From Arsenicicoccus dermatophilus (GTDB lineage Bacteria > Actinomycetota > Actinomycetes > Actinomycetales > Dermatophilaceae): 64,000 nucleotides of DNA. The first letter of the stretch is position 1; each line of letters opens with the position of its first letter. The translations under genes and the position numbers were made by a program. The notes beneath the pieces were generated by a model, which saw only the letters and a list, made by a program, of their open reading frames with translations, made no database searches and had not been told where the DNA came from. Below are positions 18,800 to 27,423 of the stretch, piece after piece. The stretch covers positions 2,542,001 to 2,606,000 of the forward strand of contig NZ_JAKZHU010000001.1 in NCBI RefSeq assembly GCF_022568795.1, read 5' to 3'.

Positions 18800-20296
18800 G
18801 TGACCTCACCCTCCGTCGACCGCGGCGCCGCGCGCCCGCACCACCAGGCCGGCGACAACCCCTGGCCCGCGATGTGGGCCCTGTGCCTGGGCTTCTTCAT
18901 GATCCTGGTCGACTCGACCATCGTGACGGTGGCGACGCCGGCGCTGATGTCCGGCCTGCACGCCGACATCGGGGCCGTCGTCTGGGTGACCAGCGCCTAT
19001 CTCCTGGCGTATGCCGTGCCGCTGCTCATCACCGGACGGCTCGGCGACCGCTACGGACCCAAGCGGGTCTACCTCGTCGGGCTGACCGTCTTCACCGCCG
19101 CCTCGTGGTGGTGCGGCCTGACCGACACCGTCACCATGCTGGTGATCGCCCGCATCGCGCAGGGGCTCGGCGCGGCGCTCATGAGCCCGCAGACCATGGC
19201 CGTCATCACCCGGATGTTCCCGCCCCGCACGCGCGGGCAGGCGATGGGCCTGTGGGGCGCGGTGGCCGGCGTCGCCACGCTCGTCGGGCCGATCCTGGGC
19301 GGCCTGCTCATCGACACCCTCGGGTGGGAGTGGATCTTCTTCGTCAACGTCCCGGTCGGGGTGCTCGCGCTGGTACTCGCCTGGCGGCTCGTGCCGACCT
19401 TCGAGACGCACTCGCACCGCTTCGACTGGCTGGGGGTGGCGCTGTCCGCGGTCGGGCTGTTCTGCCTGGTCTTCGGCATCGAGGAGGGCCGCAGCCATGA
19501 CTGGGGCACGATCACCGGGCCGATCACCATCTGGCGGCTGATCGTCCTCGGCCTCGTGGTCATGGGCCTGTTCGTGCTGTGGCAGGCCCGGCAGCAGGGC
19601 GAGCCGCTCGTGCCGCTGCGGCTGTTCCGCGACCGCAACTTCTCCGTGGCCAACGTCGCCATCACCACCGTCGGTTTCGCGGTCACCGGGACGGCGTTCC
19701 CCATCACCATCTGGGCCCAGACGGCTCGCGGCCTATCCCCCACCCGGGCGGCGCTGCTCCTCGCCCCGATGGCCCTCGTCTCCGCCGCTCTGGCGCCCGC
19801 CGCAGGCCGGGTGGTCAACCGGCTGCACCCCCGGTGGCTCGCCTTCGGTGGCCTGAGCACCTATGCCGTGGCCCTGCTGTGGCTGAGCCGCACGCTCGAC
19901 GCCACCGCACCCCTGTGGCACGTCCTGCTCCCCGCCGCCCTGCTCGGCGTCGCGAGCGCCTTCGTGTGGGCGCCGCTGTCGACCAGCGCCACGGCCAACC
20001 TGGCGGGCGCCGAGGTGGGCGCCGGGGCCGGGGTCTACAACACCACGCGCCAGGTCGGCTCGGTGCTCGGGTCGGCGGCGATCGCCCTCGCGATGCAGGA
20101 CCGGCTCGCCGCGCACCTGCCCGCCGCCCGGGGTGCGGCGCCCACGTCCATGGGCGGTCACCTGCCGAGCGCCCTGGCCCCGGGCTTCACCGCCGCGATG
20201 GGCGAGGCGCTGGTGGTGCCCGCCGCCGTGATCGGGGTCGGCGCCCTCGTGGTCCTCGCCCTCGAGCGGCCCCGCCACCAGCAGGAGCGCGCCTGA
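18800..20296 (+). CDS. MFS transporter, DHA2 (EmrB/QacA) family
   Basis: A 498-residue, 14-helix drug:proton antiporter-type permease. Helix 1 carries the DHA2 signature LVDSTIVTVATPAL (about residues 36-49). The MFS motif A follows helix 2 (GRLGDRYGPKRVYL, about 78-91), and motif C-like glycine-rich sequence WGAVAGVATLVGPILGGLL lies in helix 5. The likely role is export of small toxic or signalling molecules. The substrate is unknown. GTG 18800 is the chosen start, and no clear ribosome binding site precedes it. No TetR or MarR regulator is adjacent. Confidence 0.9.
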   Translation: MTSPSVDRGAARPHHQAGDNPWPAMWALCLGFFMILVDSTIVTVATPALMSGLHADIGAVVWVTSAYLLAYAVPLLITGRLGDRYGPKRVYLVGLTVFTAASWWCGLTDTVTMLVIARIAQGLGAALMSPQTMAVITRMFPPRTRGQAMGLWGAVAGVATLVGPILGGLLIDTLGWEWIFFVNVPVGVLALVLAWRLVPTFETHSHRFDWLGVALSAVGLFCLVFGIEEGRSHDWGTITGPITIWRLIVLGLVVMGLFVLWQARQQGEPLVPLRLFRDRNFSVANVAITTVGFAVTGTAFPITIWAQTARGLSPTRAALLLAPMALVSAALAPAAGRVVNRLHPRWLAFGGLSTYAVALLWLSRTLDATAPLWHVLLPAALLGVASAFVWAPLSTSATANLAGAEVGAGAGVYNTTRQVGSVLGSAAIALAMQDRLAAHLPAARGAAPTSMGGHLPSALAPGFTAAMGEALVVPAAVIGVGALVVLALERPRHQQERA

Positions 20297-20428
20297 CGGT
20301 CCCGGCCCCGAGCGCCGGGGGCACGCCCCAGGGGGCCGGCACGAGGGCGCCACGCACGGCACCGCCCGCCTGTGGCACGACACGCCCGTGGACGCGTCTC
20401 ACGCCGGGCCCCGGCCACCGCCGCTGCC

Positions 20429-20434
20429 TAGGAT
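20429..20434 (+). promoter_or_regulatory. Leaderless -10 element of the methyltransferase gene
   Basis: TAGGAT, 6 bases before the ATG at 20441. Confidence 0.6.
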
Positions 20435-20440
20435 CCAGGC

Positions 20441-21244
20441 ATGCCCCTGAACGCCGAGATCCGGCATACGGCAGCAAGACTCGTCCGCGGCGCCGTCCGC
20501 CTGGCCCTGCGGGTCGAGGTCTCGCGACTGGAGGACGAGCTCCGCGCGCTGCGCGAGCAGCAGGCCGCCGACACCCAGCGGATCATCGACCACCTGCGCG
20601 ACCTGGAGATCCGCGACCGGCGTGACCTGTATGCCGCGGGCGAGCGAGCGGCGGTCGCCGAGTCGGCCCGCTGGGCGGCCGAGAACCTCGTGGGCGCCCG
20701 CTCCTTCGGCCACCCCCACGAGACCCTGCGGCACGCGCTGTCGCTCGCCCCGACCGGCGGCCTGGCTCTGGAGTTCGGGGTCTTCCAGGGGGCGACGCTG
20801 CGGATCATCGCCGAGGCTCGGGGCGGCCGTGAGGTCTACGGCTTCGACTCCTTCGAGGGGCTGCCCGAGGACTGGCGGGTCGGCTTCCCCGCCGGGGCCT
20901 TCGGCGTCGACGGCCTGCCGGACGTGCCGGGCGCGACGCTGGTCCAGGGGTGGTTCGACCAGACCCTGCCCGGCTTCCTGGCCGAGCACCCGGGGCCGGT
21001 GGACCTCCTGCACGTCGACGGCGACCTCTACTCCTCCGCCGCGACGGTGCTCGAGCTCGTGGGTCCGCGCCTGCGGCCGGGCAGCATCGTGCAGTTCGAC
21101 GAGTACCTCAACTATCCGGGGTGGCAGGAGCACGAGCACCGCGCCTGGACCGAGCACGTGGCCCGCACGGGCGTGACCTTCGAGCCGGTCGCCTTCACCC
21201 ACGACCACGAGCAGGTGGCCGTCCGGATCACCGGGACCGACTGA
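20441..21244 (+). CDS. TylF/MycF-like class I SAM-dependent methyltransferase
   Basis: A 267-residue protein. The N-terminal ~75 residues form an amphipathic/coiled-coil segment ([20 protein letters not shown]). The catalytic domain has the SAM-binding strand [18 protein letters not shown] (about residues 107-124), the acidic strand [14 protein letters not shown] and the metal-binding region [17 protein letters not shown] with [18 protein letters not shown], all as in TylF macrocin O-methyltransferases. The acceptor is unknown. It faces the O-antigen ligase-like gene, so a glycan acceptor is conceivable but not shown. Confidence 0.85.
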   Translation: MPLNAEIRHTAARLVRGAVRLALRVEVSRLEDELRALREQQAADTQRIIDHLRDLEIRDRRDLYAAGERAAVAESARWAAENLVGARSFGHPHETLRHALSLAPTGGLALEFGVFQGATLRIIAEARGGREVYGFDSFEGLPEDWRVGFPAGAFGVDGLPDVPGATLVQGWFDQTLPGFLAEHPGPVDLLHVDGDLYSSAATVLELVGPRLRPGSIVQFDEYLNYPGWQEHEHRAWTEHVARTGVTFEPVAFTHDHEQVAVRITGTD

Positions 21245-21263
21245 GCCCGGGCAGCTCGGGCCG

Positions 21264-22769
21264 TCAGAGGTCCCGGCGATGTCGCCGGGGGTTCCGGTGC
21301 CGGGAGCTGCGGGACGGCAGCCCCTGCTCGCCGGTGTGCCAGGCGTCCTGCTCGCCGGTGTCCTCGTCGGGCGGCAGGGGACCGGTGACCGGTCGACCGG
21401 TCCGCCGCTCGGGAGCCGGGCGGACCGGCGTCGACCGCGTCGGGCCCCGCAGGGCGCCGGGCGACACGACGGGATCGGCGGTCTCCGGATCCTCGCGCCG
21501 CTCCTGGATCCGGTCGCGGAGCCCGGGCGCCGACCCGGGACGCACCTGGTGCCCGGCCACCAGGCCGAGCACGACCCACATCAGCATGGAGATGCCGGCG
21601 TGGTTGGCGGGGTGGTCCACGAGCGACATGGTGGCGAAGCCCGCCAGCCCCGCCCCGGCCACCCGGGCCACCGCGGAGCCCATCCGGGCCCGCCGGGCGG
21701 TGACGCGGAACAGGATCACCGTGACCAGGACGACCGCGAGGCCACCGAGCCACCCGCACTCCAGCAGCCAGTTCAGCCACAGGTCGTGGGCGTGGCGGAA
21801 GCGCTCGGTCCCCGGCACACGGGCGTCGATCACCGCACCGCCGCGGCCCGGGCCGACCCCGAGGGGATTGGCCACCGTGGCCTCCAGGGCCGCGCGCCAT
21901 ACCTCCTGACGGACCCCGACGCTGCCCCCGATCGCGACCACGGCGAGCGCCGCGCCGACCACCCCGAGCACACCCATGGCGCGGCCCGACCACCCCGGGC
22001 GCAGCGCCAGCAGCACCAGGATCCCGACCGCGGCGGCGACCAGGCCGGCGCGGGACCAGGTCGCGACCACGCTCGTGTAGCCCGCGGCGACCACGCCGTA
22101 GGCACCGATCCGGGAGGACCAGGTCGGCAGGCTGCGCGCCGCCGCCCAGGCCAGCGGGAGCAGGAGCACCAACGCTGCGGCGAGGAGGTTGGGGTTGGCG
22201 AAGGTGCCGGTGGCCCGGATGAGGGCGTCCGGGTCGTCGCAGCTCTCCCGCCCGGCGACGAGCCCGGCGCGGCAGAAACCGGTGTCGATGTGGGCCGCGA
22301 GCTGGTGGCAGGCGGTCAGCCCCGCCACCGCGCAGGACAGCAGCGCGGCCGTGGTCACCCCGTGCCAGGCCGCGGCCTGCCGACGCACCAGCGCCACGGC
22401 GAGGTAGAAGCCCCCGACGCCCGTGAGCAGACCGCGCCACAGCGGCCACCCCTGTCCGCTGTGCCAGGCCGAGACGGCGGTGGCGAGGACGAGGAGCAGG
22501 ACGGGCAGGTCGACGGGCGTGCGCCAGCTGCGCAGCCCCCGGCCGCCGACCGCGGCGCCGAGCAGGCCCACGACGATCAGGGCGCGCAGGGGGGTGACGA
22601 GCTCGACGATGGTCTCGGTGGGCAGGATGCCGACCACCCCGTCCACCACGACCAGGACGACCGCCGCGACCACGAGGGTCCGGCTCAGGCGGTCGCGGAC
22701 AGCCGACCACGGCAGCGCCGTGTCCGAGGCGCGCGTCGGCCCCGAGAGGTGGGTGGAGGTGCTGGGCAT
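21264..22769 (-). CDS. O-antigen ligase/polymerase family membrane protein
   Basis: A 501-residue protein with about 11 hydrophobic segments. The Wzy_C-type signature is seen as [22 protein letters not shown] (split: [10 protein letters not shown] near residue 190) and, after more helices, [13 protein letters not shown] and [19 protein letters not shown], which form the large periplasmic loop. Such proteins join or polymerise lipid-linked glycans. The last ~95 residues are cytoplasmic, rich in Arg, Pro and Asp. The gene stands alone, away from the main polysaccharide locus at 40-54 kb. Confidence 0.82.
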   Translation of the reverse strand: MPSTSTHLSGPTRASDTALPWSAVRDRLSRTLVVAAVVLVVVDGVVGILPTETIVELVTPLRALIVVGLLGAAVGGRGLRSWRTPVDLPVLLLVLATAVSAWHSGQGWPLWRGLLTGVGGFYLAVALVRRQAAAWHGVTTAALLSCAVAGLTACHQLAAHIDTGFCRAGLVAGRESCDDPDALIRATGTFANPNLLAAALVLLLPLAWAAARSLPTWSSRIGAYGVVAAGYTSVVATWSRAGLVAAAVGILVLLALRPGWSGRAMGVLGVVGAALAVVAIGGSVGVRQEVWRAALEATVANPLGVGPGRGGAVIDARVPGTERFRHAHDLWLNWLLECGWLGGLAVVLVTVILFRVTARRARMGSAVARVAGAGLAGFATMSLVDHPANHAGISMLMWVVLGLVAGHQVRPGSAPGLRDRIQERREDPETADPVVSPGALRGPTRSTPVRPAPERRTGRPVTGPLPPDEDTGEQDAWHTGEQGLPSRSSRHRNPRRHRRDL

Positions 22770-22891
22770 ACCGTCATGTCTGACAGGTCGGGACGACGTG
22801 CGGACGACGTGAGGTTGAACTCTCGGTGCGCACCGGTCTCGTCGGGGCGATCAGGGACAGGACAACAGTCTCTCGCACTCCCCGGTCGGGT

Positions 22892-22897
22892 TATCGT
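22892..22897 (+). promoter_or_regulatory. Leaderless -10 element of the alcohol dehydrogenase gene
   Basis: TATCGT, 7 bases before the ATG at 22905. Confidence 0.55.
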
Positions 22898-22904
22898 CGG
22901 GCCC

Positions 22905-23945
22905 ATGATGGACGTTGCGGCCTACGCCGCCCCCGCTGCCGCTGCCCCCCTCGAGAAGACCACCGTCGCGCGCCGGGACGTGGGTGAGCACGACGTCCTC
23001 GTCGAGATCGAGTTCGCGGGCATCTGCCACTCCGACATCCACACCGTGCGCGACGAGTGGGGCGCCCAGAAGTATCCCCTCACCCCCGGCCACGAGATCG
23101 TCGGCCGCGTCCTCGAGGTCGGCTCCGGCGTCTCCCGCCACGCCAAGGGCGACCGGGTCGGCGTCGGGTGCATGGTCAACTCCTGCCAGGGCTGCGACGC
23201 CTGCCGCGAGGGCCTGGAGCAGTACTGCCTCGCCGGCAACACCGGCACCTACGGCTCGGTCGACCGCGACGGCACGATCACCCAGGGCGGCTACTCCACC
23301 CACGTCGTCGTCGACGAGCGTTTCGTCGTGCGGGTGCCGGACGGTCTCGACCCGGCCGCCGCCACCCCGCTGCTGTGCGCCGGGATCACGCTCTACTCCC
23401 CGCTGCGCCACTGGGGCGTCGGCAAGGACAGCAAGGTCGCCATCATCGGCATGGGCGGCCTCGGCCACGTCGGCGTCAAGATCGCCGTCGCCATGGGCGC
23501 CGACGTCACGGTGCTCTCCCACTCGGACAAGAAGCGCGAGGACGCCGCCCGCTTCGGCGCCCAGCACTACGTCAACACCACGGACGCCGAGCAGATGAAG
23601 GCCGTCGCCGGGAGCTTCGACCTGATCATCAACACGGTGTCGGTCAACCTGCCGATGGACGACTACCTGGCGCTGCTGCGGTACGACGGCACGATCGTCG
23701 AGCTGGGTGCCCCGTCCAAGCCCCTCGAGGTCGCCGCCTTCAGCCTGATCGTGGCCCGCAAGGCGCTCGCCGGGTCCTGCATCGGCGGCATCGCCGAGAC
23801 CCAGGAGATGCTGGACTTCTGCGCCGAGCACGGCATCACGGCCGAGATCGAGATGATCGAGGCGAGCCAGATCAACGAGGCCTACGAGCGGGTCGTCGAC
23901 TCCGACGTGCGCTACCGCTTCGTGATCGACGCCAAGACCTTCTGA
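22905..23945 (+). CDS. NAD(P)-dependent zinc alcohol dehydrogenase (CAD/YahK-like)
   Basis: A 346-residue medium-chain dehydrogenase. Catalytic zinc ligands are in [11 protein letters not shown] (Cys/His, about residues 38-48) and TPGHEIVG (about 59-66). The structural zinc cysteines are in [20 protein letters not shown] (about 85-104). The nucleotide-binding motif is [15 protein letters not shown] (about 182-196). The pattern fits the cinnamyl/YahK subgroup of broad-specificity, usually NADPH-linked aldehyde reductases. ATG 22905 is followed by a second ATG, and either may be used. A strong terminator follows. Confidence 0.93.
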   Translation: MMDVAAYAAPAAAAPLEKTTVARRDVGEHDVLVEIEFAGICHSDIHTVRDEWGAQKYPLTPGHEIVGRVLEVGSGVSRHAKGDRVGVGCMVNSCQGCDACREGLEQYCLAGNTGTYGSVDRDGTITQGGYSTHVVVDERFVVRVPDGLDPAAATPLLCAGITLYSPLRHWGVGKDSKVAIIGMGGLGHVGVKIAVAMGADVTVLSHSDKKREDAARFGAQHYVNTTDAEQMKAVAGSFDLIINTVSVNLPMDDYLALLRYDGTIVELGAPSKPLEVAAFSLIVARKALAGSCIGGIAETQEMLDFCAEHGITAEIEMIEASQINEAYERVVDSDVRYRFVIDAKTF

Positions 23946-23994
23946 GCAGGCGGCCGGGCCCGGTGCCCTGGGTCCTCGCGGACGCCCGCACGCG

Positions 23995-24036
23995 CGACGC
24001 CCCGTCCCCACCTCACCGGTGGGTGACGGGGCGTCG
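23995..24036. terminator. Bidirectional terminator
   Basis: Long hairpin with arms CGACGCCCCGTC (23995-24006) and GACGGGGCGTCG (24025-24036) and an inner CCCACC/GGTGGG stem, between convergent genes. Confidence 0.8.
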
Positions 24037-24061
24037 TCGTCGGTGGACCCGGTGGGCGGAC

Positions 24062-24544
24062 TCAGTCGGCGGACCGGGTCATGTGCAGGAAGGGCCCGTC
24101 CGGGGAGAAGCCCGCCCGCTCGTAGACCCCGCGGCCCGACTCGGTGGCGTACAGCTGCACCCACCCGGCGCCGTGCTCGCGCGCCCAGACCAGGGCCGCG
24201 TCCAGCAGCCGGGTGCCGATGCCCCGGCCGCGCAGGTCGGGATCGGTGGACATGTCCGCGACGTAGGCCGACAGGCCCGGCCCGTCGGGGCCGGGCAGGT
24301 GCTGCTCCACCGAGACGGACACCATGCCTGCGAGCGGCGCGCCCGGCGTCTCGTCGTCGCGGGCGACCACGAAGGCGGCGTACGAGGGACTGTCCAGGAG
24401 GGTCTGCGCGGCCGCGGCGCACCGCTCGCGCCACTGCGGGTCGCCGTGGACGTCCACGGGCCAGGGCCAGCCGGTGGCCATGAGCTGGGCCTTGAGACGG
24501 ACGATCTCGGGGATGTCGGCGGGGGTCGCACGGCGCACGTTCAC
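24062..24544 (-). CDS. GNAT family N-acetyltransferase
   Basis: A 160-residue protein starting VNVRRATPADIPEIVRLK. Motif A for acetyl-CoA binding is DMSTDPDLRGRGIGTRLLDAAL (the R-G-x-G-I-G part near residue 112), followed by YATESGRGVYERAGF, the usual C-terminal strand. The acceptor substrate is unknown. The GTG at 24544 is preceded by TACCCT 7 bases upstream on the minus strand, supporting this start. It is divergent from the serine hydrolase gene with only 45 bp between starts. Confidence 0.88.
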   Translation of the reverse strand: MNVRRATPADIPEIVRLKAQLMATGWPWPVDVHGDPQWRERCAAAAQTLLDSPSYAAFVVARDDETPGAPLAGMVSVSVEQHLPGPDGPGLSAYVADMSTDPDLRGRGIGTRLLDAALVWAREHGAGWVQLYATESGRGVYERAGFSPDGPFLHMTRSAD

Positions 24545-24551
24545 GTCCCCG

Positions 24552-24557
24552 AGGGTA
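24552..24557 (-). promoter_or_regulatory. Leaderless -10 element of the GNAT gene
   Basis: Minus-strand TACCCT, 7 bases before GTG 24544. Confidence 0.55.
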
Positions 24558-24577
24558 GCCGTCCGGCCGGCGGCGAC

Positions 24578-24583
24578 TAGAGT
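24578..24583 (+). promoter_or_regulatory. Leaderless -10 element of the serine hydrolase gene
   Basis: TAGAGT, 6 bases before ATG 24590. Confidence 0.6.
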
Positions 24584-24589
24584 CCGCCC

Positions 24590-25987
24590 ATGCCGACCCT
24601 CACCGCCGAGATCGTGTCCGACCTGGTCCCCTACCTGCGCTCCTGGGTGGAGCGGCAGCGGCAGGTGCGCCGCGAGCCGGGCCTGCAGGTGGCCGTGCGG
24701 GTGCGCGGCGAGCTGGTCTGGTCCGAGGCCTTCGGCGTGGCCGACGTGACGACGGGCGAGCCGCTCACGACGCGGCACCTGTTCCGGATCGCGAGCCACT
24801 CCAAGTGGTTCACCGCGACGGCGCTGATGCGGCTGCGCGAGCAGGGCCGGGTGCGGCTGGACGACGAGGTGGGGCAGCTGCTTCCGGCATACGCCGAGAC
24901 TCCCCTGGCCGACGTGACGGTCCGCGAGCTGCTGGCCCACCTCGGCGGGACCATCCGCGACGGCGTCGACACCGACTGGTGGCAGCTGGGCAAGGACTTC
25001 CCGGACGCCGACCAGCTGCGCGAGCTGGTGGCGCGGCACGGGCGGACCTTCGAGGTCAACGAGCACTTCAAGTACTCCAACATCGGCTACGGGATCCTCG
25101 GACAGGTCGTGGAGCAGGTGACCGGCCGGCCGTATGCCGACGCGCTGCGCGCGCTGGTGATCGACCCGCTCGGGCTGCGCGACACCGCCGCCGAGCTGGA
25201 CGAGTCGCGGCTCGGTGACTACGCCGCAGGCCACTCGCGTCCCTTGGACGAGGCCGGTCGCCGGGTGACCATCGACCACGTGCGCACCGGTGCGCTGGCC
25301 TCGGCCACGGGCTTCTCCTCGACCGCCGAGGACGTCACGGCCTTCGCGAGCGCCCACGTGCTCGGCGACGACCGGCTGCTCACCGACCGCAGCAAGCGGG
25401 CGATGCAGCGGCCCGCCGCGGCGACGGGCAAGGTCGGGCACTACGGGCTGGGCGAGATCATCGCCCGGGTCGGGGATCGGACGCTGGTCGGGCACAGCGG
25501 TGGCTACCCCGGCCACATCACCCGCACCTACGTCGACCCGCAGGACGGGCTCGCCGTCAGCGTCCTCGGCAACAGCCTGGGCAGCGGGTCCACGCCGGTC
25601 GCGCAGGGCATCGTCGCCCTGATCGACCTGGCGCTGCGGGACCGGGCGTCGTGGCAGCGGGAGACCGACCGCGAGCGCCTGGACTCCTTCACCGGGCGCT
25701 ACGAGGCGCTGTGGGGCACGGCGGACGTGGTGCGGCTGCGGGACCGGCTGGTCCTGCTCGACCCCGGCGCCCCGGACCCGGTCGAGGCGCACGACGAGCT
25801 GGACGTGGTCGACGCGGACACCCTGGCGGTGGAGCCGGAGGACTCCTACGGCGGGTCCGGCGAGCTGATCACCGTGGAGCGCGACGAGACCGGCTCGGTC
25901 CGGGTGCTGCGGGTGACCGGGGTGAGCCACTGGACCGAGGAGGAGTACGCCCGGCGCACGGCCGAGCACGTGCGGCTCGCCCGCTGA
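24590..25987 (+). CDS. Serine hydrolase of the beta-lactamase (class C/esterase) family
   Basis: A 465-residue penicillin-binding-protein-like hydrolase. The nucleophile motif SxxK is SHSK (residues 69-72). The YxN motif is KYSNIGYG (about 160-167), and the HxG triad that replaces KTG is GHSGGYPGH (about 304-312). No signal peptide is evident, so a cytosolic esterase or D-aminopeptidase-like activity is more likely than a secreted beta-lactamase. A C-terminal ~120-residue lipocalin-like domain follows (from about 350, FTGRYEALWGTADVVRLRD), as in several serine hydrolases of this family. Confidence 0.88.
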   Translation: MPTLTAEIVSDLVPYLRSWVERQRQVRREPGLQVAVRVRGELVWSEAFGVADVTTGEPLTTRHLFRIASHSKWFTATALMRLREQGRVRLDDEVGQLLPAYAETPLADVTVRELLAHLGGTIRDGVDTDWWQLGKDFPDADQLRELVARHGRTFEVNEHFKYSNIGYGILGQVVEQVTGRPYADALRALVIDPLGLRDTAAELDESRLGDYAAGHSRPLDEAGRRVTIDHVRTGALASATGFSSTAEDVTAFASAHVLGDDRLLTDRSKRAMQRPAAATGKVGHYGLGEIIARVGDRTLVGHSGGYPGHITRTYVDPQDGLAVSVLGNSLGSGSTPVAQGIVALIDLALRDRASWQRETDRERLDSFTGRYEALWGTADVVRLRDRLVLLDPGAPDPVEAHDELDVVDADTLAVEPEDSYGGSGELITVERDETGSVRVLRVTGVSHWTEEEYARRTAEHVRLAR

Positions 25988-26004
25988 GCGACGGCGTCCG
26001 CGCC

Positions 26005-26040
26005 CCGGCCGGGGTCGCCGCGCGGAGCGACCCCGGCCGG
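26005..26040. terminator. Bidirectional terminator
   Basis: Perfect 14-bp stem CCGGCCGGGGTCGC / GCGACCCCGGCCGG with an 8-nt loop, between convergent genes. Its right arm ends one base before the stop codon region of the AMIN-like gene. Confidence 0.8.
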
Positions 26041-26041
26041 C

Positions 26042-26629
26042 TCAGCGGGCGATGTCGATGACGAGCCGGCGTCGACCGCCCGGGCCGGGCAGGTCCAGCA
26101 CCCGGTAGGGCCGCTCGGCGGTGACGCCGATGTTCAGACCGCTCGTGCTGCGCATGTAGCCACCCGCCCGGACCTGCTGCACCACGGGGCGGCCCCGGGG
26201 CGTCGCGAGGACCTGGGAGCCACCACCGAAGGGCTCGCCGCTCACGACGAGGGCCAGCACCGCCTTGCCGCGGATCGGCAGGACCGTCCCGTCATCGATG
26301 TCCACGGCGGTCCGGCCGGTGTAGCGAGCCGCCCAGCGCACCGGGGTCCGCCCCGGCCTGGGGAGGTATTCCACGACGACCCGGTCGAAGCAGGGGTGGG
26401 TGCCGGTGCGCACGACGATCCTGCCCTTGCGGGCGTAGCCGTCGGCGCGGGTCGACGACTGTTGCTCCCCGGAGGTCCAGCCCAGGCGGCAGGTGGCCCG
26501 CGCGGTGGTCGGACGGGAGGCGACGGCCGGTGCGGTGGCGCCGGTCGGGTGGGCGTCAGCCGTCGCCGGCGAGGCCGCCCCGGTGACGACGACGAGCGCC
26601 AGCGCGGCGTGCAGCTGCGGTCGAGGCAT
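26042..26629 (-). CDS. Secreted AMIN-like domain protein (downstream copy)
   Basis: A 195-residue protein with a signal peptide (about 1-26, hydrophobic LHAALALVVVTGAASPATA) and a ~120-residue domain beginning at HPCFDRVVVEYLPRPG. The core ends in RPYRVLDLPGPGGRRRLVIDIAR. The pattern F-D-R-V-V-V/I-(E/D)-Y ... YRV-x-D-L-x-G-P matches the AMIN-like domain of secreted actinobacterial proteins, thought to bind cell-wall glycans. The ATG at 26629 has AGGAG 5 bases upstream. The stop lies 32 bp from its upstream paralogue. The function is not known. Confidence 0.75.
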   Translation of the reverse strand: MPRPQLHAALALVVVTGAASPATADAHPTGATAPAVASRPTTARATCRLGWTSGEQQSSTRADGYARKGRIVVRTGTHPCFDRVVVEYLPRPGRTPVRWAARYTGRTAVDIDDGTVLPIRGKAVLALVVSGEPFGGGSQVLATPRGRPVVQQVRAGGYMRSTSGLNIGVTAERPYRVLDLPGPGGRRRLVIDIAR

Positions 26630-26661
26630 GGTGGCTCCTGTCCTTGCCGGTCGCTCGCGCC

Positions 26662-27186
26662 TCAGCGGCGGTGCGCGACGTCGACGACGAGGCGGCGGTG
26701 CGCGCCCGGACCGGCGAGGTCCATCACCCGGTAGGGGACCTTGCGCCGCACCTCGATGCAGATGACGCTCATCCGGTGCCGGTCGCACAACCGCACGGCG
26801 ACCAACGAGCGGTAGCCCTTGGGCACCACGGTGTAGGGGTCGATCTCACCGGGGGTCATCACGTAGATCGTCGCGTGACCGCCCCGTGGCCTGGCCACGC
26901 CCCCGGCATACCCGACGCTGCGCATGGCCGGCCCGGTCCCCGCCACCGGGAGGTAGTCGATGACCACCCGGTCGAAGCACGCGTGCCGGCCGATGCGGTA
27001 GACCACCCGGTCGTCCATGTAGGACCCGGCGCCGCCGCGCCAGTCCCCCTTGTCGCCGGTGCCCCACGCCGCGGTGCGGCAGACGGTGCGGGCCTCGGCG
27101 GGCGTGGCCGGGGCGGCGACGACGGCACCCGCGGCGAGCAGGAGCGAGGTGGTGAGCAGCCCGAGGCTGCGGGCGGTGGTGCGCAT
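26662..27186 (-). CDS. Secreted AMIN-like domain protein (upstream copy)
   Basis: A 174-residue secreted protein with a signal peptide (about 1-33, SLGLLTTSLLLAAGAVVAA). The mature domain contains HACFDRVVIDYLPVAG and VPYRVMDLAGPGAHRRLVVDVAHR, the same landmarks as the gene immediately downstream, so the two are tandem paralogues. Two extra cysteines (LCDRHRMSVICIEV) could form a disulfide that the other copy lacks. The ribosome binding site AGGGGGA precedes the ATG at 27186. The pair probably forms a two-gene operon. Confidence 0.75.
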   Translation of the reverse strand: MRTTARSLGLLTTSLLLAAGAVVAAPATPAEARTVCRTAAWGTGDKGDWRGGAGSYMDDRVVYRIGRHACFDRVVIDYLPVAGTGPAMRSVGYAGGVARPRGGHATIYVMTPGEIDPYTVVPKGYRSLVAVRLCDRHRMSVICIEVRRKVPYRVMDLAGPGAHRRLVVDVAHRR

Positions 27187-27423
27187 GTGGGTCCCCCTGG
27201 GTCTGGCGCGACGCCCCCCGGCGTCGCTGAGATCACCAGCGAAACACGCCTCGACAGACGCGCCCCATGACTCACAGTAGCCATTTGTGCGGCTGGCGTG
27301 ACCATACGGGTCCTGACCGGTCCGGCCTGGTCACCCGCTGCGCGCGCGAGGGGCACCCCTGCGCACGGACGCCGGGCACACCTCCCGCCGGTCGTCGGAT
27401 CCGACGACCGACGAGAGGTCTCG

